Positions 1-6,317 of a DNA stretch of 9,908 bases are shown here, one piece after another; positions within the stretch are counted from its first letter, which is position 1; each line of letters begins with the position of its first letter. The notes under the pieces were generated by a model, which was not told the origin of the DNA, did not search any database, and saw only the letters and a program-made list of their open reading frames with translations. This stretch comes from an uncultured Collinsella sp. (GTDB lineage Bacteria > Actinomycetota > Coriobacteriia > Coriobacteriales > Coriobacteriaceae), in NCBI GenBank assembly GCA_902478945.1, contig CABSMX010000078.1, positions 1 to 9,908 on the forward strand, read 5' to 3'. A program made the translations under genes and the position numbers.

Positions 1-191
1 GTGCCATCCGCCATGCCCGCGATTGCCGCGATGTACTCCTCGCGCACATGATCGATCTTGGGCTGAGTGCGGCCGATGCTGCCCTCGCTGCGCAGCCAGA
101 TCGTCACATCAAAGCCGCAGTAGGCAGCCTGAAAGGCAATCTGGCTTCCCAACACGCCGCCACCGGCAACACAAACGGTCTTGTAGCTCAT
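1..191 (-). CDS. 3-hydroxyacyl-CoA dehydrogenase, N-terminal part (runs off left edge)
   Basis: Only the first 63 codons are present; the gene continues beyond base 1. The protein begins MSYKTVCVAGGGVLGSQIAF, a beta strand running straight into a glycine-rich dinucleotide loop (G10-G-G-V-L-G15). It continues through an alpha helix to GFDVTIWLR, the second Rossmann strand. This arrangement, with the loop about ten residues from the start, is typical of the NAD-binding domain of 3-hydroxyacyl-CoA (3-hydroxybutyryl-CoA) dehydrogenases, soluble enzymes that interconvert 3-hydroxyacyl-CoA and 3-oxoacyl-CoA with NAD(H). The ATG at 189-191 is preceded by GAGAGGA with a seven-base spacer, which supports the start. 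It lies downstream of the large activase gene on the same strand but is separated by a terminator, so it probably has its own promoter; none is convincing. The C-terminal substrate domain is unseen, so a related Rossmann dehydrogenase with another substrate remains possible. Confidence 0.75.
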   Translation of the reverse strand, partial: MSYKTVCVAGGGVLGSQIAFQAAYCGFDVTIWLRSEGSIGRTQPKIDHVREEYIAAIAGMADG

Positions 192-359
192 GAAACGGTC
201 CTCTCTTACGTAATTCCATAGATGTGTATTTATTCAACCGTAAGGATGACGCGCGATGGGGGTGGGTTCTATAAACGGACGGTATTTTGCCGCGAACGGC
301 TACACCTGTTCATTATTTCAAGGCTCCGAGGGCGATTTTTGGTGCCGCAGAAACGTCGT

Positions 360-490
360 TTTCGGAAGTATGCGGCAAATTCTAGAACTCTCGAGCACAC
401 CCCAGTTTTTCGCCAATAAAACCGCAGGTACAGAGCTTGGACATATCCGGTGTGCTCGGCCTATTCAGATTTTGCCGCATACTTCCGAAA
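360..490. repeat. Long imperfect palindrome with 20-base perfect arms
   Basis: The arm TTTCGGAAGTATGCGGCAAA (360-379) is exactly the reverse complement of 471-490. On the same dyad axis, TCT (381-383) pairs with AGA (467-469), and CGAGCACACC (392-401) pairs with 449-458 (GGTGTGCTCG). The whole 131-base segment can therefore fold into one long interrupted stem around a central region of about 47 bases. There is no T-run after either side, so it is not a simple terminator. It resembles a dispersed palindromic repeat or a non-autonomous MITE-like element. No target-site duplication is visible in the immediate flanks. Whether it recurs in the genome cannot be judged from this window. Confidence 0.7.
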
Positions 491-542
491 TCTAAGTTCG
501 CAAGGGATGATAGCTAGGGCGTTTACGCAACATATGTCCAGC

Positions 543-579
543 AAAAACGGGTGATAGCCGGTACGGCCACCACCCGTTT
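543..579 (-). terminator. Rho-independent terminator of the activase gene
   Basis: Read on the minus strand, AAACGGGTG (579-571) pairs with CACCCGTTT (553-545), with a nested GCCG/CGGC stem in the loop (557-560 and 564-567). The descending arm runs into five T residues (547-543). It lies about 28 bases past the TAA stop of the activase gene, in the right orientation to end that transcript before the dehydrogenase. Confidence 0.8.
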
Positions 580-607
580 GTCTCATATCCAGCCCATAGC
601 AGACCGT

Positions 608-3600
608 CTACTTCTTAATGCCGCGTCCCAGACGCTTGGCGACCGACGCCACGGCGTCCTCGCTGGCCGGTCCGCAGCTCACGCAGCCGTCATGGGCACG
701 CATCTGGCCGGTGACCTCGTCCATCGCGAGCGGCGCCACCTTCTCGAGCTTAAAGCCCTTGCCGGCGCGCATGTTTTCCTTGGCCACGCTGATCATGAGC
801 TTAATGCGGTTGAGCTGGTTGACCTCAGATGCACCGGGGTCGTAGTCCACCGCAACGATGTTGCTCTCGGGATGCTGACGGCGCAGCTCCTTGATCACGG
901 CCTTGCCCACCACGTGATTGGGCAGGCACGCGAAGGGCTGCGTGCAGATGATGTTCGGCGCGCCATGGTCGATCAGGTCGAGCATCTCAGCCGTAAGCAA
1001 CCAGCCCTCGCCCATGTTGTTGCACACCGAAAGCACCGTGCGGGCCTTGTCCGCCATGGTGCCGATGCGCTCGGGTACCTCAAAGCGCTCGGACTTCTCG
1101 AGCAGCTCTTCCACCGGCGTACGCATCCAGTCCACGAGCTTGATGAGTGCCTGCATACCAGCGCGCGTAGTGGCAGAGCTTCCCAGCTCGTCCTTCTGCA
1201 GCTCGGCGTTGCTCATGGAGTACAGGAAGAAGTCGAGCAGGCCCGGTACCACGGCCTCGCAGCCCTCGCGCTCGATGACATCGACCACGTGGTTGTTGGC
1301 CGTAGGGTGGAACTTGACCAGGATCTCGCCGACCACGCCCACGCGCGGCTTGGTGCCCTCGCCCACGAGCGGCATGGTGTCGAACGCGTGGATGGCCTCA
1401 CGCGCAAGCTTGGTGTAGTTGTGGCGGTTGAACTTGGGCGCCAGCTTGCGGGCTCGTGCCATGTACTCCTCGTAGAGTGCGTTGGCAGCGCCGGGCGTGG
1501 CCTCGTACGGGCGGCAGCGATAGAGCATCTGCATCATCACGTCGCCAAAGAGCACTGCGTAGACTGCCTGCTTAAGCAGCGCCGGCGTAATCTTGAAGCC
1601 GGGGTTGTCCTCGCCGAGCGCCACGGCCGAAAGCGAGATCACCGGGATCTCGGGGTGGCCGCTCTCACGCAGGGCCTTGCGGATGAGTGCAATGTAGTTG
1701 GTGGCACGGCAGCCGCCGCCGGTCTGGCTGATAACCACGGCCGTCTTGGACAGGTCGTACCGACCGCTCTCGATGGCCTCCATGATCTGGCCCGTTACCA
1801 GAATCGACGGATAGCAAATGTCATTGTTCACATAGCGCAGGCCGGCCTCGACGGCATCGTGATCGGTCGAGGGCAGCAGCTCCAAGTTGTAGCCAGCACC
1901 ACGGAACACCTCTTTGACCAGGTCAAAGTGGATCGGCGCCATCTGCGGGCACAGGATGGTGTAGCCCTCGTCGCGCATTTGCTCGGTAAAGGGCACCTTG
2001 GGCCACGCGGTCGAGGCGCTCTCACGCTGTGCCTCGAACGTGTACTTGCGGCTCGCAAACGCGGGAGCATCCGTGGAGGGAGCCACCGGCGCGGCATCGC
2101 CCTGCTCGTAGGCCTCGCCCGCGGCCGTGGCCTCTGCCAAGCGCTCGGCCTCCTGGTCCTTGAGCGCTGCCATGAGCGAGCGGATGCGGATGCGCGCGGC
2201 GCCCAGGTTGGACACCTCGTCGATCTTGAGCACGGTGTAGATCTTGCCGCTGGCCTCCAGAATCTCCTGCACCTGGTCGGTGGTCAGGGCGTCTAAGCCG
2301 CAGCCGAAAGAGTTGAGCTGGATCAGGTCCAGGTCGTTGCGCATCGTCACAAAGCGGGCGACGGCGTACAGGCGGCTGTGGTACATCCACTGGTCGACGA
2401 CGCGGATGGGGCGCTCGGGCTTCACCAGATGCGCAAGCGAGTCCTCGGTAAAGACCGCAAAGCCAAAGCTCGAGATAAGCTCAGGCAGGGCGTGGTTGAT
2501 CTCGGGGTCATTGTGGTAAGGACGGCCGGCGAGCACAATGCCGTGGCCGCCGTGGTCCTCGACCCACTTAAGAGCCTCCTCGCCCATGGTCTGGATGTCC
2601 TCGTGGAAACGCGCATCGGCCTCAAAGGCAGCGTTGACGGCGGCATCGACCTCGGAGCGCGTGATTTTAGGACCGCGCACGCGACCGCGACCGGCCTCAG
2701 CATCGGCCACACGGTCGACGGCGAGCACCTGGTACAGGCGGCGCTTGAGCTCGGTCTTGTCGTGATAGGGCACAAACGGGTACAGGAACTCGATGTTCTG
2801 CTCGCGAATCTCGTCGATATTGAGTGCCAGCGCCGTGGGGTAGCTCATGACGATGGGGCAGTTATAGCAGTTGCCGGCGGTCGGATCCTCCTTGCGCTCC
2901 CAGCGCACGCACGGCATCCAAATGAAGTCGACATCGCGGTCGATAAGGTTCATCACATGGCCGTGGCTCATCTTTGCCGGGTAGCACACGCTCTCGGACG
3001 GCATGGACTCGATGCCCGCCTGGTAGGTCTTCTTGCTCGACTGGTCGGACAGCTGCACGCTAAAGCCCAGGCGCGTAAAGAACGCGTGCCAGAAGGGGTA
3101 GTTCTCGTACATGTTGAGCGCGCGGGGGATGCCGACGGTGCCGCGCGGGGCCTCGTCGGGGCTCAGCACCTCGCGGTTAAAGAGCAGCTCGTTTTTCTTT
3201 TTGAAGAGGTTGGGGGCCTCGGTCTTTTGCTTTTTGTGGCCGGCGCCCTTCTCGCAGCGGTTGCCGGTAATGAAGCGCCTACCGCCGCCAAAATCGTTGA
3301 CGGTGAGCTGGCAGTTGTTGGAGCAACGGCCGCAGCGGACATGCTTTTGCGTCACGGTGAGGTGCGCGATGTCCTCGGCCGAGAGGATGGTCGAGGTGCC
3401 GTCGGCGCCGGCGCGATCGCGGGCGAGCAGGGCCGCACCGTAGGCGCCCATGCAGCCGGCGATGTCGGGGCGCACGGCATGAACGCCAGTGAGCTGCTCA
3501 AATGCGCGCAGCGTGGCATCGGACATAAAGGTGCCGCCCTGGACGATCACCTGGCTGCCGATCTCCTTGGGGTCGCGCAGCTTAATGACCTTGAACAGGG

Positions 3601-5389
3601 CATTCTTGATGACGGAATAAGACAGGCCTGCCGCGATGTCGCCCACCGTGGCGCCTTCCTTTTGCGCCTGCTTGACGCGCGAGTTCATAAAGACCGTGCA
3701 GCGACTGCCCAGGTCCACCGGGGCCTTGGCATGGATGGCGGCGTCGGCGAACGCGCGCACGTCCATGTTCATAGAGACGGCGAAGCTCTCGATAAAGCTG
3801 CCGCAGCCCGACGAACAGGCCTCGTTGAGCATGATGTGCTCGATAACGCCGTCCTTGACGCGCAGGCACTTCATGTCCTGGCCGCCGATGTCCAGGATAA
3901 ACTCGACGCCGGGCAGGAATGCTTTGGCGCCGCGCAGGTGCGCAACGGTCTCGATCTCGCCGGAATCGGCTTTGAGGGCCTCGATGAGCAGCGCCTCGCC
4001 GTAGCCCGTGGTGGTCACGTGGCCGATGGTGCAACCGGCGGGGATGTGGTTGTAGAAATCGGCCATGATGACCTTGGCCGTGCCTAGGATGTCACCGTTG
4101 TTGTTGCCGTACCAGGTATGCAGCAGCTGGCCGTCCTCGCCCACGAGCGCGGCTTTCATGGTGGTAGAACCGGCGTCGATACCGATGAACACGCGGCCGG
4201 TGTAGCCGTCGAGTTTGCCCTTGGGGACGACCTCGGTGTCGTGGCGGGTCTTGAACTCGGCAAAGTCCTCGTCGGTGGCAAAGAGCGGATCCAGGCGCTC
4301 GACCTCGGCACCCTGTGTGTCGCCCAAGCTGTCGATGGCCTCGATGAGCTGCGGGAACGTGCTGAGTTTGTTGGACTCGTGCGCCATGGCGGCGCCGCTC
4401 GCCACAAACAGGTGAGCGTTTTGGGGCACGATACGGTGCTCCTCGTCCAGATTGAGCGTGAGGTAGAAGCGGTGGCGCAGCTCGGAGAGGTACTGCAGCG
4501 GGCCGCCCAGGAAGGCGACGTTGCCGCGAATGGGACGGCCGCACGCCAGACCCGAGATGGTCTGGGTCACGACGGCTTGGAAGATGGAGGCGGCCACGTC
4601 CTCGGGGCGGGCGCCCTCGTTGAGCAGCGGCTGGACGTCAGTCTTGGCAAAAACGCCGCAGCGGCTGGCAATGGGATAGATGGTGGTGGCGTTGGCCGCG
4701 AGTTCGTTAAGGCCGCTGGCGTCAGTGTGCAGCAGAGTGGCCATCTGGTCGATGAACGCGCCCGTGCCGCCGGCGCAGGTGCCGTTCATGCGCTGCTCAA
4801 TGCCATTATCGAAGTAGATGATCTTGGCGTCCTCGCCGCCCAGCTCGATGGCGACATCGGTGGCCGGGATGAGGGTCTCGACGGCACGCTTGCTGGCGAT
4901 GACCTCCTGGACAAACTCCAAATCGAGCCACTGGGACAGCAGCAGGCCGCCCGAGCCGGTGATGGCACAGGTCATCTGGGCCGTCGGCAGCACCGTCGCG
5001 GCACCCTCGAACAAGTCGCGGGCGCAAGCGCGGACGTCGGTGTGGTGGCGCTGGTACTTGGCGTAGACAATCTGGTTGTCGTCGTTGAGCACGGCGAGCT
5101 TAACGGTGGTGGAGCCCACGTCGATGCCCAGGTGTAGGCTGCCACGAGCGTTCTCGGGGTTGAAGATCGCGCCTTCGGGGGCGTGGGCGGCGGCTACGGG
5201 CTCAGCGACGGTGGCGGGCTCGCTAGTGACGGACGCCTCCCCCGCCGCGTTCTTGGCATCGGTGACAGCCTCGACAACTTTCTCGGCAGCCGCGGTCGCG
5301 GCCTTCTGCGCGGCGTCCACCACGGTGGGCGCGGCCTCGCGTGCGGCGGCGATCATGCGGTCCTTGATGCCCTCGACGAGTTTGCTCAT
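608..5389 (-). CDS. Giant 2-hydroxyacyl-CoA dehydratase activase-family fusion (BadF/HgdC + DUF2229/HgdB-like), 1593 aa
   Basis: Family members use ATP to push electrons at very low potential through a [4Fe-4S] cluster to a dehydratase or reductase partner. Residues 1-83 are an Ala/Glu-rich extension. ASKHA ATPase module 1 spans about 86-340 (LHLGIDVGSTTVKLAV, ELGGEDAKI, NGTCAGGTG with C205, SRCGVF with C244). Module 2 spans about 399-660 (GIDAGSTTMK, DIGGQDMK, ACSSGCGSF with C525/C529, SRCTVF with C564). A Cys knot follows (C686, C689, C693, C712). Two HgdB-like halves come next, about 750-1080 (DUF2229 type; C802 in VCYPAK, C841/C844, C1030) and 1140-1540 (C1147, C1192 in ICYPS, C1456, C1482, C1488), then CVSC at 1569-1572. 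The ATG has AGGAGAG just upstream. It lies 12 bases after the TetR stop, implying one operon. The true substrate is unknown; a double-cubane-cluster-like ATP-dependent reductase is one possibility. The family call is secure, the reaction is not. Confidence 0.93.
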   Translation of the reverse strand: MSKLVEGIKDRMIAAAREAAPTVVDAAQKAATAAAEKVVEAVTDAKNAAGEASVTSEPATVAEPVAAAHAPEGAIFNPENARGSLHLGIDVGSTTVKLAVLNDDNQIVYAKYQRHHTDVRACARDLFEGAATVLPTAQMTCAITGSGGLLLSQWLDLEFVQEVIASKRAVETLIPATDVAIELGGEDAKIIYFDNGIEQRMNGTCAGGTGAFIDQMATLLHTDASGLNELAANATTIYPIASRCGVFAKTDVQPLLNEGARPEDVAASIFQAVVTQTISGLACGRPIRGNVAFLGGPLQYLSELRHRFYLTLNLDEEHRIVPQNAHLFVASGAAMAHESNKLSTFPQLIEAIDSLGDTQGAEVERLDPLFATDEDFAEFKTRHDTEVVPKGKLDGYTGRVFIGIDAGSTTMKAALVGEDGQLLHTWYGNNNGDILGTAKVIMADFYNHIPAGCTIGHVTTTGYGEALLIEALKADSGEIETVAHLRGAKAFLPGVEFILDIGGQDMKCLRVKDGVIEHIMLNEACSSGCGSFIESFAVSMNMDVRAFADAAIHAKAPVDLGSRCTVFMNSRVKQAQKEGATVGDIAAGLSYSVIKNALFKVIKLRDPKEIGSQVIVQGGTFMSDATLRAFEQLTGVHAVRPDIAGCMGAYGAALLARDRAGADGTSTILSAEDIAHLTVTQKHVRCGRCSNNCQLTVNDFGGGRRFITGNRCEKGAGHKKQKTEAPNLFKKKNELLFNREVLSPDEAPRGTVGIPRALNMYENYPFWHAFFTRLGFSVQLSDQSSKKTYQAGIESMPSESVCYPAKMSHGHVMNLIDRDVDFIWMPCVRWERKEDPTAGNCYNCPIVMSYPTALALNIDEIREQNIEFLYPFVPYHDKTELKRRLYQVLAVDRVADAEAGRGRVRGPKITRSEVDAAVNAAFEADARFHEDIQTMGEEALKWVEDHGGHGIVLAGRPYHNDPEINHALPELISSFGFAVFTEDSLAHLVKPERPIRVVDQWMYHSRLYAVARFVTMRNDLDLIQLNSFGCGLDALTTDQVQEILEASGKIYTVLKIDEVSNLGAARIRIRSLMAALKDQEAERLAEATAAGEAYEQGDAAPVAPSTDAPAFASRKYTFEAQRESASTAWPKVPFTEQMRDEGYTILCPQMAPIHFDLVKEVFRGAGYNLELLPSTDHDAVEAGLRYVNNDICYPSILVTGQIMEAIESGRYDLSKTAVVISQTGGGCRATNYIALIRKALRESGHPEIPVISLSAVALGEDNPGFKITPALLKQAVYAVLFGDVMMQMLYRCRPYEATPGAANALYEEYMARARKLAPKFNRHNYTKLAREAIHAFDTMPLVGEGTKPRVGVVGEILVKFHPTANNHVVDVIEREGCEAVVPGLLDFFLYSMSNAELQKDELGSSATTRAGMQALIKLVDWMRTPVEELLEKSERFEVPERIGTMADKARTVLSVCNNMGEGWLLTAEMLDLIDHGAPNIICTQPFACLPNHVVGKAVIKELRRQHPESNIVAVDYDPGASEVNQLNRIKLMISVAKENMRAGKGFKLEKVAPLAMDEVTGQMRAHDGCVSCGPASEDAVASVAKRLGRGIKK

Positions 5390-5401
5390 CTGTCTCTCCT
5401 C

Positions 5402-6112
5402 TTAGTTGTTGGACTCGACGGTTGCGGCGGTGTCAGCCGCGTCCTCGAGCTGCAAGTTCAATAGCTTCATGCCGTATTCCGGCACGTTGATATCGATGGG
5501 TTGGCCATACAGGTCACCAGGGCGCACAAAAGCGAGCACCGTCATAATGCGCGCCATGGCCTCGGGCGATTCGGTGAGCCCACGCTCAAACCAGCGCTGA
5601 ATCATGCCGACCTCGGCGCTCACGACGTAGGTAACGTAGTAGTCAAAGAACGTGCCCAGCGCCAGGCCCAAAATGCCCGTCTGCGCACGCGGCACCACAG
5701 CCTCACGAGCGGTGTCGATAATCCTTTTAATGAAGGCCTGATCGCCGCCCGGACCCAGCAGCGCACCGATTAAGTCGCGGTTGGCCGCAAGATAACGCAG
5801 CAGCTCAACCGAACCGGGCGCCGGCTCGAGCTCATCGATGTTGTGATAGAGATCGGGCAGCTGAGCTGCGGTGATGAGCTCAATGCGCTCACGGATCTCG
5901 GCCAGCAAGCCGTCCTCGATTTGATTGATAAAGTCGGGGATATCGCGGTAGTGCGAATAGAACGTGCGGCGCGTAAGGCCAGCGCGCTCGGTGAGCGACG
6001 CGACATTAATGCGCGAAAGGTCGCCGCTTTCGGCAAGCTCACTGGCAAGTGCCTGACGAAGGGCACGCTGCGAGCGAAGGGACCGGCGATCACATTTCTC
6101 GAGCTGGGACAA
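5402..6112 (-). CDS. TetR/AcrR-family transcriptional regulator, TTG start
   Basis: This 236-residue cytosolic regulator has an N-terminal DNA-binding domain at about residues 12-60. The helix-turn-helix reads INVASLTERAGL followed by the recognition helix TRRTFYSHYRD, the classic TetR pattern ending in FYxHYxD. The remaining roughly 170 residues are helical and unlike any ligand domain I can name; they would bind an inducer and dimerise. The start is TTG, chosen because a full AAGGAGG lies four bases upstream and no in-frame ATG precedes the HTH. The stop codon is 12 bases from the activase ATG, so the regulator is the first gene of a two-gene operon and probably controls it. TGTGC/GCACA dyads at its promoter fit autoregulation. 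Length is ordinary for the family. Repressor rather than activator is an inference from the family. Confidence 0.9.
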   Translation of the reverse strand: MSQLEKCDRRSLRSQRALRQALASELAESGDLSRINVASLTERAGLTRRTFYSHYRDIPDFINQIEDGLLAEIRERIELITAAQLPDLYHNIDELEPAPGSVELLRYLAANRDLIGALLGPGGDQAFIKRIIDTAREAVVPRAQTGILGLALGTFFDYYVTYVVSAEVGMIQRWFERGLTESPEAMARIMTVLAFVRPGDLYGQPIDINVPEYGMKLLNLQLEDAADTAATVESNN

Positions 6113-6116
6113 GCGT

Positions 6117-6123
6117 CCTCCTT
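6117..6123 (-). promoter_or_regulatory. Shine-Dalgarno fixing the TTG start of the TetR gene
   Basis: On the minus strand this reads AAGGAGG, followed by ACGC and then TTG at 6112-6110. The match to the anti-SD is full length, and it is what makes the non-ATG start credible. Confidence 0.8.
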
Positions 6124-6133
6124 GTTACTCAGC

Positions 6134-6182
6134 CTGTGCGCTATTGCACAGTGCGAGTATTATTGCACACCGTGTGTATCAA
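6134..6182 (-). promoter_or_regulatory. Candidate promoter and operator array of the TetR-activase operon
   Basis: Two 18-base dyads lie almost end to end: CTGTGC-GCTATT-GCACAG (6134-6151) and GTGCGAGTATTATTGCAC (6151-6168). The octamer ATTGCACA is repeated directly at 6143 and 6162, 19 bases apart. A third weaker dyad, GTGT-ATCA-ACAC, follows at 6174-6185. On the minus strand a possible -35 TTGATA (6182-6177) and a -10-like TAATAC (6162-6157) fall inside the array, but their 14-base spacing is short, so the promoter assignment is weak. Position just upstream of the TetR start suggests the regulator's own binding sites. Confidence 0.5.
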
Positions 6183-6202
6183 CACGTAAAGGCAATATTT
6201 GG

Positions 6203-6233
6203 GATGTGACAGGGACTGCCTCTTTGTCACATC
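6203..6233. repeat. Inverted repeat with 9-base arms in the divergent spacer
   Basis: GATGTGACA (6203-6211) is the exact reverse complement of TGTCACATC (6225-6233), with a 13-base loop. There is no T-run on either strand, so it is not a standard terminator. It could be a protein-binding dyad, a hairpin in the leader of either gene, or one copy of a dispersed palindromic repeat. Confidence 0.6.
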
Positions 6234-6243
6234 GAGTCGCTGC

Positions 6244-6265
6244 TTGGTCCCGTTAATGGGACCAA
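6244..6265. promoter_or_regulatory. Near-perfect 22-base dyad, operator-like
   Basis: TTGGTCCC (6244-6251) and GGGACCAA (6258-6265) are perfect complements, and the centre G-TTAA-T adds two more symmetric pairs, so 20 of 22 positions are symmetric. The compact centre leaves almost no loop, which favours a dimeric protein-binding site over an RNA hairpin. It sits 53 bases upstream of the ATG of the 710-residue gene and about 130 bases from the TetR start. Which gene it serves is unknown. Confidence 0.5.
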
Positions 6266-6305
6266 CAATCGCTACACCCGTTACATCATGCCGGTAACGA
6301 CCGAT

Positions 6306-6312
6306 AAGGAGG
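6306..6312 (+). promoter_or_regulatory. Shine-Dalgarno choosing the start of the 710-residue protein
   Basis: AAGGAGG is followed by CCGAC and the ATG at 6318. An in-frame ATG at 6288, ten codons upstream, has no ribosome site and would place this AAGGAGG inside the coding region, so 6318 is preferred. Confidence 0.85.
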
Positions 6313-6317
6313 CCGAC

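Larger units (their letters stand above)
192..607. other. Intergenic spacer with palindrome and terminator
   Basis: This 416-base stretch separates the activase from the dehydrogenase on the minus strand. It is visibly more AT-rich than the flanking genes. It holds the terminator of the activase gene (543-579), a long imperfect palindrome (360-490), a small GCCG-CGAA-CGGC hairpin at 289-300, and presumably the promoter and leader of the dehydrogenase. Two short overlapping plus-strand reading frames (222-419 and 256-495) have no ribosome site, and the second runs through the palindrome, so I do not call genes here. Confidence 0.6.

Noticed and set aside
222..495. Two overlapping small plus-strand frames in the left spacer
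   Set aside because: No ribosome site; the longer runs through the palindrome and neither gives a recognisable protein.
551..5137. Three long plus-strand open frames (551-2296, 2378-4087, 4118-5137) opposite the activase gene
   Set aside because: They are rich in His, Leu, Val, Gly and Arg, as expected from reading codon-biased GC-rich coding DNA backwards. They lack ribosome sites and family motifs, whereas the minus-strand frame has clear conserved domains throughout.
6288..6317. Upstream ATG as the start of the 710-residue protein
   Set aside because: No ribosome site in front of it, and the perfect AAGGAGG would fall inside the coding region five bases before the better ATG at 6318.
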